Assembly: GCA_904420085.1 (NCBI GenBank)
Contig: CAJFUA010000047.1
Span: 1 to 47,285 of the forward strand
DNA: 47,285 nucleotides
Reading direction: 5' to 3'
From: an uncultured Eubacterium sp.
GTDB lineage: Bacteria > Bacillota > Clostridia > Lachnospirales > Lachnospiraceae
Below, piece after piece: positions 25,464 to 34,895 of the stretch. Below the pieces are notes generated by a model. The model had not been told where the DNA came from. It made no database searches and saw only the letters and a list, made by a program, of their open reading frames with translations. Made by a program: the position numbers and the translations under genes. Each line of letters begins with the position of its first letter. The first letter of the stretch is position 1.

Positions 25464-26872
25464 CTTTCTTCCACCATTTCTCCCATATAGTAAAATCCTT
25501 TTGCTTCTTTCAGATAAACATTTACAATTTTTCCAATATCATCTTTGGAACCTTTTAAGTGAACAACTGAATTGTTGCTTAATCTGCCTGAAACATAACC
25601 GTCAATTTTTTTATTCACTTCCTCAATCAGAACTTCCTGCGTGGTTCCTTCCAAAAGTGCTGTTTTTTCTTTGGATATCTGATTAATTGCTGACAGCAGT
25701 CTGTCAAATCTGTCTTTTACAATTTCCTCAGGCACCTGATGGTCCATTTTTGCCGCAGGTGTACCGGAACGCTTTGAATAAATAAATGTAAATGCGGAAT
25801 CGTACCGCACCTTTTTTACAACATCAAGGGTTTCCAGAAAATCTTCTTCTGTCTCCCCCGGAAAACCTACAATAATATCTGTTGTAATACCGATATCCGG
25901 AATAGCCTTTCTTAATTTTTCAACCAACAGAAGATATTGCTCTTTGGTATAATGCCTGTTCATCACCTTCAAAAGTCTGGAACTTCCTGATTGCAGCGGC
26001 AGATGCATCTGTTTACAGATTTTCTTTGATTGTGCTATCACTTCAATTAATTCATCGGACAAATCTTTCGGATGGGAAGTCATAAAACGGATTCTTTGAA
26101 GTCCATCTATCTCCTCGATTTTCTTTAACAGTTCCGCAAAAGAAACCTGTGGCTCCAAAGTTTTTCCATAAGAATTTACATTCTGACCTAACAGCATAAC
26201 CTCTACCACGCCGTTATTTACCAGTTCCCGGATTTCCTCAATAATATCCTTGGGATTTCTGCTTCTCTCCCTGCCCCGGACATATGGAACAATGCAGTAA
26301 CTGCAGAAATTGTTACAGCCGTACATAATGTTTACACCGGATTTGAAACTGTATTTTCGGACACTTGGCAGATCCTCTACAATCTCCGTGGTGCCCTCCC
26401 ATATATCTTCTACCTTATGCCCGCTGATGAGCCGTTCATATAATAATTCTGCCAATAAAAATACATTGTGTGTACCAAAAATTATATCAACAAAACGGTA
26501 ACTTTTATTTAATTTTTCCACCACCTGCGGTTCCTGCATCATACATCCGCACAATCCGATAATCATTTCCGGATTTTTTTCTTTGATTTTTGACAGATAT
26601 CCCAGTCTGCCATAAATTTTCAAATTGGCATTTTCCCTGACAGTACATGTATTGTATAAAACCAGATCTGCATGCTCGTCTTCTGTCTCTTCATAGCCGA
26701 TTTCCGATAAAATCCCCATCAGTTTCTCAGAATCTTTAAAATTCATCTGGCATCCGAAAGTAACGACACAGGCAGTCAGTTTTCTGCCAAGCGCCGCCTC
26801 CCTGCTCCTGATAATCTCCCTGCATTTATCAATATAAAACTGTTGTTTTTCACTTTCTGTCGTAAAACTCAT
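25460..26872 (-). CDS. miaB: tRNA-2-methylthio-N6-dimethylallyladenosine synthase
   Basis: MiaB (470 aa) is a radical-SAM methylthiotransferase that adds a methylthio group to i6A37 made by MiaA. It has an N-terminal domain with three cluster cysteines (FGCQMN, NTCTVRE, GLCGC), the radical-SAM CxxxCxxC (CNNFCSYC, about 184-191) and a C-terminal TRAM domain. It heads the miaB-mutS-mutL-miaA series and follows fthC by 9 bases. Confidence 0.95.
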   Translation of the reverse strand: MSFTTESEKQQFYIDKCREIIRSREAALGRKLTACVVTFGCQMNFKDSEKLMGILSEIGYEETEDEHADLVLYNTCTVRENANLKIYGRLGYLSKIKEKNPEMIIGLCGCMMQEPQVVEKLNKSYRFVDIIFGTHNVFLLAELLYERLISGHKVEDIWEGTTEIVEDLPSVRKYSFKSGVNIMYGCNNFCSYCIVPYVRGRERSRNPKDIIEEIRELVNNGVVEVMLLGQNVNSYGKTLEPQVSFAELLKKIEEIDGLQRIRFMTSHPKDLSDELIEVIAQSKKICKQMHLPLQSGSSRLLKVMNRHYTKEQYLLLVEKLRKAIPDIGITTDIIVGFPGETEEDFLETLDVVKKVRYDSAFTFIYSKRSGTPAAKMDHQVPEEIVKDRFDRLLSAINQISKEKTALLEGTTQEVLIEEVNKKIDGYVSGRLSNNSVVHLKGSKDDIGKIVNVYLKEAKGFYYMGEMVEER

Positions 26873-26881
26873 AATTTTCTC

Positions 26882-27427
26882 CTATATATTGCTAATCACC
26901 ATATCCACATTCATGTCATGAGGCTGGGTCTCTATCTCGTCCCTTAATTGGAAGTCATATGCCACACCGATGGAATACACATGATTTCTTTCTAAAAATC
27001 TGTCGTAAAATCCGCCTGCCTGACCGATTCTTTCCCCTTTAGTTGAAAAAACCACTCCTGGAACCAATATCATGTCTGCCTTTCTTGCCTGGGTTGTCTC
27101 TGTTGGTTCCGGAATGTTATAATGACCTGTCTGAAGATGATTTAAATTTTTAATTTCAGCAAAAAACATCCTGCCATTGGTGTCAGTAACTTTTGGCAAG
27201 GCGATAATCTTTCCTTCCTTTAATGATGTCTGTATGACTTTTCTAATATCCACCTCGTTTTGAACGGGATAATAGCAGTAGATACAGTTACTGTTTTTAT
27301 AAATTTCACTGGCAAGAATTTTTTCGCAGATAATCCTGCTCTTTTCCTTTACTTCTTCTTTGCTCATGAAACTTCTTTTTTGTTTCATTTCTTTTCTGAG
27401 ATTATTTTTATACTGTATCATATCCAT
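26882..27427 (-). CDS. 5-formyltetrahydrofolate cyclo-ligase
   Basis: This 181-aa enzyme makes 5,10-methenyl-THF from 5-formyl-THF with ATP. The N-terminal basic segment (KNNLRKEMKQKR), the IYCYYPVQNEVD region and the C-terminal substrate loop ILVPGVVFSTKGERIGQAGGFYDRF fit the family. Its ATG lies one base after the DUF896 stop, and no strong ribosome binding site is seen, so coupling is likely. A second in-frame ATG is two codons later. Confidence 0.9.
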   Translation of the reverse strand: MDMIQYKNNLRKEMKQKRSFMSKEEVKEKSRIICEKILASEIYKNSNCIYCYYPVQNEVDIRKVIQTSLKEGKIIALPKVTDTNGRMFFAEIKNLNHLQTGHYNIPEPTETTQARKADMILVPGVVFSTKGERIGQAGGFYDRFLERNHVYSIGVAYDFQLRDEIETQPHDMNVDMVISNI

Positions 27428-27428
27428 G

Positions 27429-27638
27429 TTAATGTCCGCTTTTTTTCTTAACTTTTGTAATGGAACCGTCAGGATTCTGAATGCTTACATGATCGAGGGA
27501 AGCGGAAAGGTTATTGATGATAGACATCCGGTATTCCGTTCTCAGGCTCTGCTGTTCCATTCGCTCTTCCTCTGTCAGTCCTGTTGTTTTTGATTTTTTA
27601 TATAATTCATTAATACGTTTGATTTTTTTCTGATCCAT
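27429..27638 (-). CDS. DUF896 (YnzC-like) small protein
   Basis: The 69-aa protein is a DUF896/YnzC member: a short helical hairpin with the marks [18 protein letters not shown] and [10 protein letters not shown]. Family members are often near SOS or repair genes. No enzymatic motif is present. Its ATG overlaps the previous stop by one base (TAATG), indicating coupling to the 395-aa unknown gene. Confidence 0.9.
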   Translation of the reverse strand: MDQKKIKRINELYKKSKTTGLTEEERMEQQSLRTEYRMSIINNLSASLDHVSIQNPDGSITKVKKKSGH

Positions 27639-28825
27639 TATTTTAAAAATATATATGATGTTTCTTTATCTGATGAAACAGAACCTATATATTCTCCTCT
27701 CTCCTGCAAAATTACTTTTTTATGTGGAAATTTGTGTACGCACACCACCGGATATTCCTTGCCAAACAGCGGTTTTTCCACAGATGTGGAAATAACGGTA
27801 TTATTATTCACAAACCGTACATCAAATTCTTCCCCATATGTGGCGTCAATTTCATTTGATATCAGATTGAAAAACTGAGTGCCTGTTGACTTTTTCATAA
27901 TCATATAAGGCGTATCTTCGATGACGGTGGCATTTTTTAAAAGGTATTCCCCACCGGTGGTTTTGTTAATACATGTATAAATTTCCTTTGTGTCAATATC
28001 ATAAAATATAATATTTTCATCATTATCCTCATAGTTAAATTTGGAATAAATCAGGAAATTTTCAATGATTTTGGCATGAATTATTGTGGTGTCATAGTAA
28101 GACTGATCCACGGCGTTCATAATCAGATTCGGCTGATCCAGTTGCAAGTCACTGATAAACTGCTGAATGTTCAATACAAACAAAGACTCCACTGCCGCCT
28201 CTTCTTTGGTAAGATTTTCATGTCTGGCATTTTGAAACAGTGAATATCCGGTCTTCATAATACAGCTTTTCTCATTGTAAGGAAGGATAAACTCAATACC
28301 GTTTTTTACAAGATTTTCATCCTGAATAATAATCTGTTTGTTTTTTACAAAGTTAAACAGAATCAGTGAAAAATCAAAAAATTCTTTTAATTTTCCGTTC
28401 ATACTGATTCTAGGTAACGCACGCTGAATAATCAGATTTGAGTCATCCAAAATAAAAATTTTAATCTGCTTATTATCCGGATATAAATTAATATTGTCTT
28501 TTAAGGAAATAATTTTCATATGGGTATGGTCTGTGATATTATATCGGATAATGCCGAAGGAATAAGAGCCGTCATGCATATCAATATATTCTGTAAAATA
28601 TAAATATTCAGACTCGTTCTGGCAATCAGTAATCTGGAAAATATCCACCTTGTCCACATAAGGCATTACTTCTTTTCTTACATTTTCCTCAAGATAATAC
28701 AAATAATAATGAACCTTTGGCAGATTGGTAAAAGGTCCCTGCTCATACTCTTTTTCAAGAATAATATCTTCTTTCAAATGTAAGCCGTTAAAATATTCTG
28801 ATTGTGCTAAAAAACGAATATTCAT
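27638..28825 (-). CDS. Conserved-looking unknown protein, beta-rich (395 aa)
   Basis: I do not recognise a family. The protein has no signal peptide or membrane helix and is made of many short alternating hydrophobic strands with aromatic residues (for example [19 protein letters not shown] and [15 protein letters not shown]), suggesting a beta-propeller or other repeated-strand fold. No catalytic motif stands out. The start has AAGGAGAAA at good distance. It leads the DUF896-fthC-miaB series after a 124-base gap that contains TTGACG and TATAAA elements at imperfect spacing (14 bases). Cytoplasmic location is inferred. Confidence 0.65.
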   Translation of the reverse strand: MNIRFLAQSEYFNGLHLKEDIILEKEYEQGPFTNLPKVHYYLYYLEENVRKEVMPYVDKVDIFQITDCQNESEYLYFTEYIDMHDGSYSFGIIRYNITDHTHMKIISLKDNINLYPDNKQIKIFILDDSNLIIQRALPRISMNGKLKEFFDFSLILFNFVKNKQIIIQDENLVKNGIEFILPYNEKSCIMKTGYSLFQNARHENLTKEEAAVESLFVLNIQQFISDLQLDQPNLIMNAVDQSYYDTTIIHAKIIENFLIYSKFNYEDNDENIIFYDIDTKEIYTCINKTTGGEYLLKNATVIEDTPYMIMKKSTGTQFFNLISNEIDATYGEEFDVRFVNNNTVISTSVEKPLFGKEYPVVCVHKFPHKKVILQERGEYIGSVSSDKETSYIFLK

Positions 28826-28949
28826 AAAATTTCTCCTTAACTGACAATCTGTTCCATTTTATTTCTCAAATAAAACACACGAACACATCTTTATATGATA
28901 CTACAAAATCGTCAAAAAGTCATTACATCTGACCATTCTTTTTGGAAAA

Positions 28950-30545
28950 TTATTTTGTCTCTTCCTGTGGAATTTTATATCTTCCTGCAATAAATTCAGA
29001 GATTTTCATTCCATCGATGGCTGCGGAAGTAATCCCTCCTGCATAGCCTGCCCCTTCTCCTGCCGGCATCAGTCCTACCACATTGGATTGGTATTCTTCA
29101 TCGCGTAGAATCCGTACCGGAGAGGAAGTTCGTGTCTCCACTGCTGATAGTACAACATCTTCATCATGAAATCCACGAATTTTTGTTCCAAAATATTCCA
29201 TTCCCTCAATGAGCGCCTCCGTAATATATTGGGGAAAAATATGATTCAAATTGGCAAAACTGTATTTTCCCTTTATCTGCGGTTTTATTGTTCCCAGTTT
29301 ATCCGTGGTTCTGTTCTTTTTGAAATCTCCGTATCTTTGAATGGGAATCTGTCCTTTCCCCTCCATATATGCCCGTTTTTCCAGTTCTCTCTGGTATTCC
29401 ATCCCTGATAACGGGTGGTTTTTCGGAAAATCTTTTGGTGAAACGGTAACGACAATGGCACTGTTGGCATTTTCCCCGTTCCGTTTTGCGTAACTCATTC
29501 CGTTGACTACTTTCATCTCATTTTCAGAGGATGCGTCCACCACATATCCGCCCGGACACATGCAGAAAGAATACACTCCTCTGTTTTTCTTTGTTTTATA
29601 AGTCAGTTTATAACTGGCCGCACCTAAGCGGTTATCCTCGAATCCGTATTGGCTTTGGTTGATTTTCTTTTGGGAATGTTCCACTCTGACACCGATGGCA
29701 AAGGGTTTCTGCTCCATGATAACCCCTTTTTTATACAGCATTTCAAAAGTATCTCTGGCGCTATGTCCGATAGCTAAGATACAGAGATCCGTTTCCAATA
29801 CTTTTCCATTACTTAAAATCAGTTTACACAGACTGCCATGTTCATATGTAATATCTTTTAACGCCGTGTGAAAGTAAAAGGTTCCCCCTTTTTCAAGAAT
29901 GTATTTTCGCATATTCTGAACAACTTTTTTCAATACATCCGTTCCTATATGCGGTTTTGCATCGTATAAAATTTTTTCATCTGCGCCAAATTTCACAAAA
30001 GTTTCTAACACAAACTGTATACGGTTTTCTTTGTCTTTAATCCCGGTATTTAACTTTCCATCTGAAAAAGTGCCGGCGCCTCCTTCTCCAAACTGCACAT
30101 TACAGTTTAAATCCAAATCACCTGTCTGCCAGAATTTTTCTACCGCTCTGGTGCGTTCTTCTACCATTCCCCCTCTTTCAATAATAACCGGCCGGTAACC
30201 GCCACAAGCTAACAGGTATGCCGCAAACATTCCCGCCGGTCCGAATCCTATCACCACCGGAGGACTTTTCAGTTCCTGTTTACCGGATACTACATAAGAG
30301 TACTTTTTTTCTTTTTCCACAACACGGACATTTTTTCTTGATTTATAGTATGATGCCACATAAATCCCCAATGTATATATTTTATGTATCTGTGACTGAT
30401 TGCGGGCATCCACAGAATATTTTAATATTTTCCATGAAATCACATCTCTTTTCGTTAAACCGGCTATCTTTAATGCTTTTTCATATGCGTCTTCTTCTGT
30501 TTTTTCAATGCCTAGTTTTATATTGGATATTTGTAAAAGTATCAT
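28950..30545 (-). CDS. FAD-dependent dehydrogenase-like protein (COG2509 type)
   Basis: The protein (531 aa) is a soluble flavoprotein of the COG2509 kind: a small alpha-beta N-terminal domain (about 1-75), a dinucleotide fold beginning VVIGFGPAGMFAAYLLA, the NVQFGEGGAGTFSDGKL segment, and a C-terminal FAD end MPAGEGAGYAGGITSAA. The reaction is unknown. ATG 30545 overlaps the upstream flavoprotein stop in ATGA, so the longer frame to 30584 is not used. The two flavoproteins are thus translationally coupled. Confidence 0.88.
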   Translation of the reverse strand: MILLQISNIKLGIEKTEEDAYEKALKIAGLTKRDVISWKILKYSVDARNQSQIHKIYTLGIYVASYYKSRKNVRVVEKEKKYSYVVSGKQELKSPPVVIGFGPAGMFAAYLLACGGYRPVIIERGGMVEERTRAVEKFWQTGDLDLNCNVQFGEGGAGTFSDGKLNTGIKDKENRIQFVLETFVKFGADEKILYDAKPHIGTDVLKKVVQNMRKYILEKGGTFYFHTALKDITYEHGSLCKLILSNGKVLETDLCILAIGHSARDTFEMLYKKGVIMEQKPFAIGVRVEHSQKKINQSQYGFEDNRLGAASYKLTYKTKKNRGVYSFCMCPGGYVVDASSENEMKVVNGMSYAKRNGENANSAIVVTVSPKDFPKNHPLSGMEYQRELEKRAYMEGKGQIPIQRYGDFKKNRTTDKLGTIKPQIKGKYSFANLNHIFPQYITEALIEGMEYFGTKIRGFHDEDVVLSAVETRTSSPVRILRDEEYQSNVVGLMPAGEGAGYAGGITSAAIDGMKISEFIAGRYKIPQEETK

Positions 30546-31714
30546 TCCCTGCAATTTCCTCCTGCAATAGTTGCGGTTGCCCATGCAAAGTGTAAGTTGT
30601 AGCCGCCGCAGATTCCGTCAACATCAATTACTTCTCCGGCAAAATAAAGATTTTTCACTTTCTTTGACTCCATTGTACCTGCATTGATTTCATCGGTGCA
30701 GACACCTCCGGCAGTAACCTGCGCAAAGTCAAATCCCCGTCTTTTTTGAATCTGTACCCGATAATTTTTTATCAGATGGGCAATCTGCTCAGATGTATTT
30801 TTATCCAGTGTATGGCAAACCTGATTATGTATGTTTAATGTTGTTGTGATGACGGTTGCAAGTTTTTCATGGAAAATGCCATGCAATGCATCATCTATCA
30901 TCCATGTTCTGTTTACTGATATTAAGTGAAAAATCATATCCGCCAGACTGTTTTCATCAATCCGGGGAAGAAAATCAATATGGACATAGTCCTCGGGTTC
31001 CACCAACCGGCTCAGATTCAATACAGGAATTCCGGAGATACCATAATCCGTAATTTGCAATTCACCACGCTGTATCTTGTTTTCGGCAGCAATTTCAGCC
31101 TCTATTCTGACGCCGGAAGCTTTTTTTAAGATATTATCATTACACACAAGAGCTGTCAGTGCCGGACGGGGTTCTATAATTCTATGATGAAACTTTCTTA
31201 TGATATCATATCCTGAACCGTCAGAACCTGTTTTGGGAAAACTACAGCCTCCGGTTGCAATAATTAAATAATCGCATTCCAGCCGGATTCCGATATCTAC
31301 AAAAAATTTGTCCTTTTCTTTTTTAATACTCTTTATCTGATTATTTGTCTTGATTTTCACTCCCAGCTCCGTTGCCGTACTGCGCAGCATATGAAGTACG
31401 GAACCTGCCTGAAAACTCATGGGATATACATAGCCATTTTTTGCACAGGTATATAATCCGACAGACTGAAAAAAAGCCGTCACATCAGCAGGAGTAAATT
31501 GATTTAATACACAGTCCACAAATTTCCTGTCCCCATAGTACATGGAACTGTCCAGATGCTCATTTGTAATATTGCACCGTCCGTTTCCTGTCATTAAAAT
31601 TTTTTTGCCGGCCTGCTTTTCATGTTCGATAACCGTTACTTCTGATTTGTTCCGGGCGGCACAGATTGCGGCAGTCAGTCCTGCCGCACCCGCGCCGATA
31701 ATGATTGTTTTCAT
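30542..31714 (-). CDS. HI0933/BaiN-family NAD(P)/FAD-dependent oxidoreductase
   Basis: This flavoprotein (390 aa) has an N-terminal FAD site (IIGAGAAGLTAAICA), the family mark MTGNGRCNITN near residue 46 and the C-terminal GEVIDVDGICGGYNLHFAWATA. BaiN in Clostridium scindens was linked to bile-acid reduction, but most members have no known substrate, so that function should not be transferred. ATG 31714 has AAAGGG nine bases upstream; the longer frame would begin at a TTG. It lies 17 bases after the BofC-like gene. Confidence 0.88.
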   Translation of the reverse strand: MKTIIIGAGAAGLTAAICAARNKSEVTVIEHEKQAGKKILMTGNGRCNITNEHLDSSMYYGDRKFVDCVLNQFTPADVTAFFQSVGLYTCAKNGYVYPMSFQAGSVLHMLRSTATELGVKIKTNNQIKSIKKEKDKFFVDIGIRLECDYLIIATGGCSFPKTGSDGSGYDIIRKFHHRIIEPRPALTALVCNDNILKKASGVRIEAEIAAENKIQRGELQITDYGISGIPVLNLSRLVEPEDYVHIDFLPRIDENSLADMIFHLISVNRTWMIDDALHGIFHEKLATVITTTLNIHNQVCHTLDKNTSEQIAHLIKNYRVQIQKRRGFDFAQVTAGGVCTDEINAGTMESKKVKNLYFAGEVIDVDGICGGYNLHFAWATATIAGGNCRE

Positions 31715-31731
31715 AATATACAACCCTTTCG

Positions 31732-32073
31732 TCAGCTTGTATTTGCCTCCAGATACTTAAATAGTTCCTCAGAATTTTCTAAATAAATACCGTCTGATAA
31801 AATATTTTTCTCCTTGGTGGATAACTGGGAAATATTAATATCTGTTTCGGCAATCATTGTTGTTTTATCGCTCTTATACACAAAAATCACATTGTTGACA
31901 GCCTTTACCCAATATCCTTCTTCTGTGGGTGAATCCGAATCCGGCGTTACATTTGCTTCTGTTCCGTGATATACGGTTTTGTTCTCCATGCCTGCTGTCA
32001 GGCCGCAGATATATGCAATTCCGAATCCAATGATAAAAATTGTTAAATAAAAAATATATGCACGTTTATTCAT
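31732..32073 (-). CDS. Membrane-anchored protein with BofC C-terminal-like domain
   Basis: The 113-aa protein has one N-terminal transmembrane helix (about 7-27) and a C-terminal half of the pattern seen in the BofC C-terminal domain: YWVKAVNNVIFVYKSD, a TDINISQL turn, and DGIYLENSEELFKYLE. BofC in Bacillus is a forespore factor that restrains the SpoIVB protease and so pro-sigma-K processing. The resemblance is by pattern only, and full BofC is longer. It sits between a flippase and two flavoproteins. Confidence 0.6.
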   Translation of the reverse strand: MNKRAYIFYLTIFIIGFGIAYICGLTAGMENKTVYHGTEANVTPDSDSPTEEGYWVKAVNNVIFVYKSDKTTMIAETDINISQLSTKEKNILSDGIYLENSEELFKYLEANTS

Positions 32074-32127
32074 ACTTACTCTCCTTGCATATATTTTTTA
32101 CATATTTTGTAATTTTATACATTTATT

Positions 32128-33780
32128 TTACAGAAGATGAAATTTCTTTAAAATTCCTGCCAGCGAAGCGCCTTTTGGCATGGAATATAATTCCTCCTCC
32201 GTAATTGTTTTGGTGAAAATCAAAACAATTCCATATACAATAACGGCAATAATAATAGAAATAATCGTCCAAACTGCATTTACATTCAAAATTATCATAC
32301 CCAGTTTATATACCCCAAAGCAGCATATCCCCATGATTACAGAGCAGATAAACGGTCGTATCAGTGTAAAGTGTATTTCCTGTCTGTATCCAAGACAGCG
32401 TTTGATGGAAAAAGAATTTAACACCGCTACGGTCATTGCAAAAGTAAAATCGCCGATGACGACAGCATAAATTCCCAATTTAAAAACAATCAGTAAAATT
32501 GGTAACAAAATCAAATGGACTGCCAAAGAGATGGCCGAATTGCGTATTGGAATATTTAATTTATTAATTCCCTGTAAAATAGCATTACTGATGGTGGAAA
32601 GAGAAAAGGCTACCACCGTAAAAACGCTAAACGACATAATCAGCACAGTATCCTTTATTTCTGTTCCGAATAAGAGGGCATTAATAGGTCCTCCTAAAAC
32701 GGACAGTCCCATACCACATGGAAAGGCAATCAGCATGGAAAATTTCTGTGCCAATGTGATTTTGCTTTTTACTACCGGTCCATCATTCGTTATGTAAGAC
32801 CTTACCAGAGACGGAACAATGGCAGTAGATAATGAAGATGCAATGGCAATGGGCATGGTGGTTAATGTACGGTAATAGCCTGAATACATTCCCCATGAAG
32901 CACTGTTAGCTTTTTCGCCGGAGCCGAAAATTCCCACCATAATATTCTGATAAATCGGATTATCCAGTAGATTTCCAATATTGTAAATGGTTGTACTTAA
33001 CAGCACCGGTGTGATTGTAAATAAAATAATTTTTGTGATTTTCCCATAGCTGTCTTCCAGACCTGTGCGGTCTCTCTCCACTCTTTTCCGAATAATGTCT
33101 TTGTTAATCCAGACAATAAAGAACATAAAAAGAAGTGCCACAAGAGCTCCGGACAACGTTCCAAGCGTTCCTCCTGCCGCAGCATAAGCATCTTTTAATT
33201 CTTCTGATTTCGCCGCCACTTTGGATAAAGTATATCCGTAAACTCCCAATTCATACGCTGCCAGAATGCTGACAAATGCATTGACTATCTGTTCGAAAAC
33301 CTGGGAAACGGCTGTTGGAACCATATTTCCCATCCCCTGAAAATAACCTCTTACAACACCTAAAATGCAGGCAATGGTAAGGGTTGGTGCCAACACTCGG
33401 AGTGCAATGGCAACCGGCGGCATTTTATAAATGGTAGAAGCAATCCAGTCTGCTCCAAAAAATAAAAACAATCCAAATGCAGTTCCAATTAACGCACCGT
33501 ACATCAGTGCTCCCTTAAAAACTTTATGGGCATTCCGAAACTGCCTTCTCTGCAGTTTTTCCGAAACAATTTTGGAGACGGCAAGAGGCATACTCTGCGA
33601 TGAAAGCAGAATCAGGATATTATAAAAATCAAAAGCTGTTCCATAATATCCTAAACCCACATCCCCCAATATTCTGTTTAACGGTATTCTGTAAAGCAGT
33701 CCGATAACACGAACCAGTATTCCCGCAAATGCGAGAATACTGCCCTGTATTAAAAAACTGTTTCTAGATTTATTTCCCAT
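32128..33780 (-). CDS. SpoVB/MurJ-type lipid II or polysaccharide flippase
   Basis: The 550-aa integral membrane protein has about 14 hydrophobic helices and belongs to the MOP superfamily (MVF/SpoVB branch). N-terminal marks are SFLIQGSILAFAGILVRVIGLLYRIPL and QSMPLAVSKIVSE. Such proteins flip undecaprenyl-linked peptidoglycan precursors; SpoVB acts in spore cortex synthesis, while the related YtgP/MurJ serves vegetative wall. The sequence alone does not decide between them. It follows the DUF3048 gene by 17 bases. Confidence 0.85.
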   Translation of the reverse strand: MGNKSRNSFLIQGSILAFAGILVRVIGLLYRIPLNRILGDVGLGYYGTAFDFYNILILLSSQSMPLAVSKIVSEKLQRRQFRNAHKVFKGALMYGALIGTAFGLFLFFGADWIASTIYKMPPVAIALRVLAPTLTIACILGVVRGYFQGMGNMVPTAVSQVFEQIVNAFVSILAAYELGVYGYTLSKVAAKSEELKDAYAAAGGTLGTLSGALVALLFMFFIVWINKDIIRKRVERDRTGLEDSYGKITKIILFTITPVLLSTTIYNIGNLLDNPIYQNIMVGIFGSGEKANSASWGMYSGYYRTLTTMPIAIASSLSTAIVPSLVRSYITNDGPVVKSKITLAQKFSMLIAFPCGMGLSVLGGPINALLFGTEIKDTVLIMSFSVFTVVAFSLSTISNAILQGINKLNIPIRNSAISLAVHLILLPILLIVFKLGIYAVVIGDFTFAMTVAVLNSFSIKRCLGYRQEIHFTLIRPFICSVIMGICCFGVYKLGMIILNVNAVWTIISIIIAVIVYGIVLIFTKTITEEELYSMPKGASLAGILKKFHLL

Positions 33781-33797
33781 TCCATATGTTCCTTAAA

Positions 33798-34895
33798 TTA
33801 ATTTTTCTTTTTTGAAAATGCCACATTATCTGCATATTCTGTCTGAACCATACAAATCCATGTCTTTCCTGTGTTCAGTTTGATCTCTTCACCGTTTTCG
33901 TCCAGATACTTTGTCTGTCCCGACAGTTGATTTTCTTTTTTCCATGTAATTTTTTCCGCTTTGCCATTTGTGACAAACCATCCGCTGCCTTTTCCGCTCA
34001 AAGTGATATTTAAACTTTTATTATCCGGATATAATGTGGCATCGACAAACTGAATAATAATATTGGAACAGTGAAGCTGTTTGTTATTCTGATCGTCTAT
34101 ATGGGTCTCGCCGTACTGATATCTGTAATACTGACCGTCTTTCTGATTGTAGACAAAATACGGTTTGTTAATCGCATATCCGATTTCTACTTTCTGTGCA
34201 GCCCTTCCTGATGTCAGTGTGATTGGGTGATCAGCTTCTGCAAACTGAAAATGAGACTGATAATTTTTTTCATATTCAGCTCTGTAATCCAACTCTTTTA
34301 TGGCATTCTTTATGTTTGCACCGGATGTAAAACAGTTATGAGGAGCCACCCTGTCGGAAGTTCTGAAAAAGTATTTTTCGCCTGTCAGGGAACTGATTGT
34401 ATCAATTTCACCACTTCTTAAATAATCCAGTGCATATTTAGACTGTCCGAAATGGCCGTAAATAGCATCCCACTCATTGGCAAAAGCACAATAGTAAATT
34501 CTACAGCTTCTTACGGAACCCATTTTCTTTAAATCTTCGTAATCCTCAAAAATTCCCATAATTCTTGTGAGACCGCCCTCTACCGGTGCCTCATAGCAGA
34601 CGTCCGCATTATACAGACCGGAATGAGGTATGGCATTGATGATATTATTATACATTAATGCAACCGGACGTTTATTGGCTTTACTTTCCTTTACATACTC
34701 TCCGGTTAATCTGCTTTGAACTTTTCCTGCATTCGGATCTTCTGTAACTGCTTCTGTCGGTGCCGGTGTAGTTTCATTCAGCACATTTTCCTTTTTCTCT
34801 GCACTGCCGAAAATCAAAAAGCAGACCACGGCGGCAACAGCCACTACTGCCAATGCGACAGCGATACCAATTGTTATTTTTTTGTTTTTTCCCAT
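33798..34895 (-). CDS. DUF3048 (YerB-like) membrane-anchored protein
   Basis: The 365-aa protein has an N-terminal helix (about 8-30, no good lipobox Cys), a Thr/Glu/Pro linker and the DUF3048 domain (marks: RPVALMYNN, the SGLYNADVCYEAPVEGGLTR region, and SVRSCRIYY), then a C-terminal domain ending in TGKTWICMVQTE. YerB-type proteins are outer-surface proteins of uncertain function. Its start lies inside the ybeY reading frame (22-base overlap, GAGGGAG ribosome binding site in ybeY). Confidence 0.85.
   Translation of the reverse strand: MGKNKKITIGIAVALAVVAVAAVVCFLIFGSAEKKENVLNETTPAPTEAVTEDPNAGKVQSRLTGEYVKESKANKRPVALMYNNIINAIPHSGLYNADVCYEAPVEGGLTRIMGIFEDYEDLKKMGSVRSCRIYYCAFANEWDAIYGHFGQSKYALDYLRSGEIDTISSLTGEKYFFRTSDRVAPHNCFTSGANIKNAIKELDYRAEYEKNYQSHFQFAEADHPITLTSGRAAQKVEIGYAINKPYFVYNQKDGQYYRYQYGETHIDDQNNKQLHCSNIIIQFVDATLYPDNKSLNITLSGKGSGWFVTNGKAEKITWKKENQLSGQTKYLDENGEEIKLNTGKTWICMVQTEYADNVAFSKKKN

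Noticed and set aside
28826-28949. Terminator after the COG2509 gene
   Set aside because: GTCA and TGAC flank a 7-base loop before a T-run, but a 4-bp stem is too short to claim.
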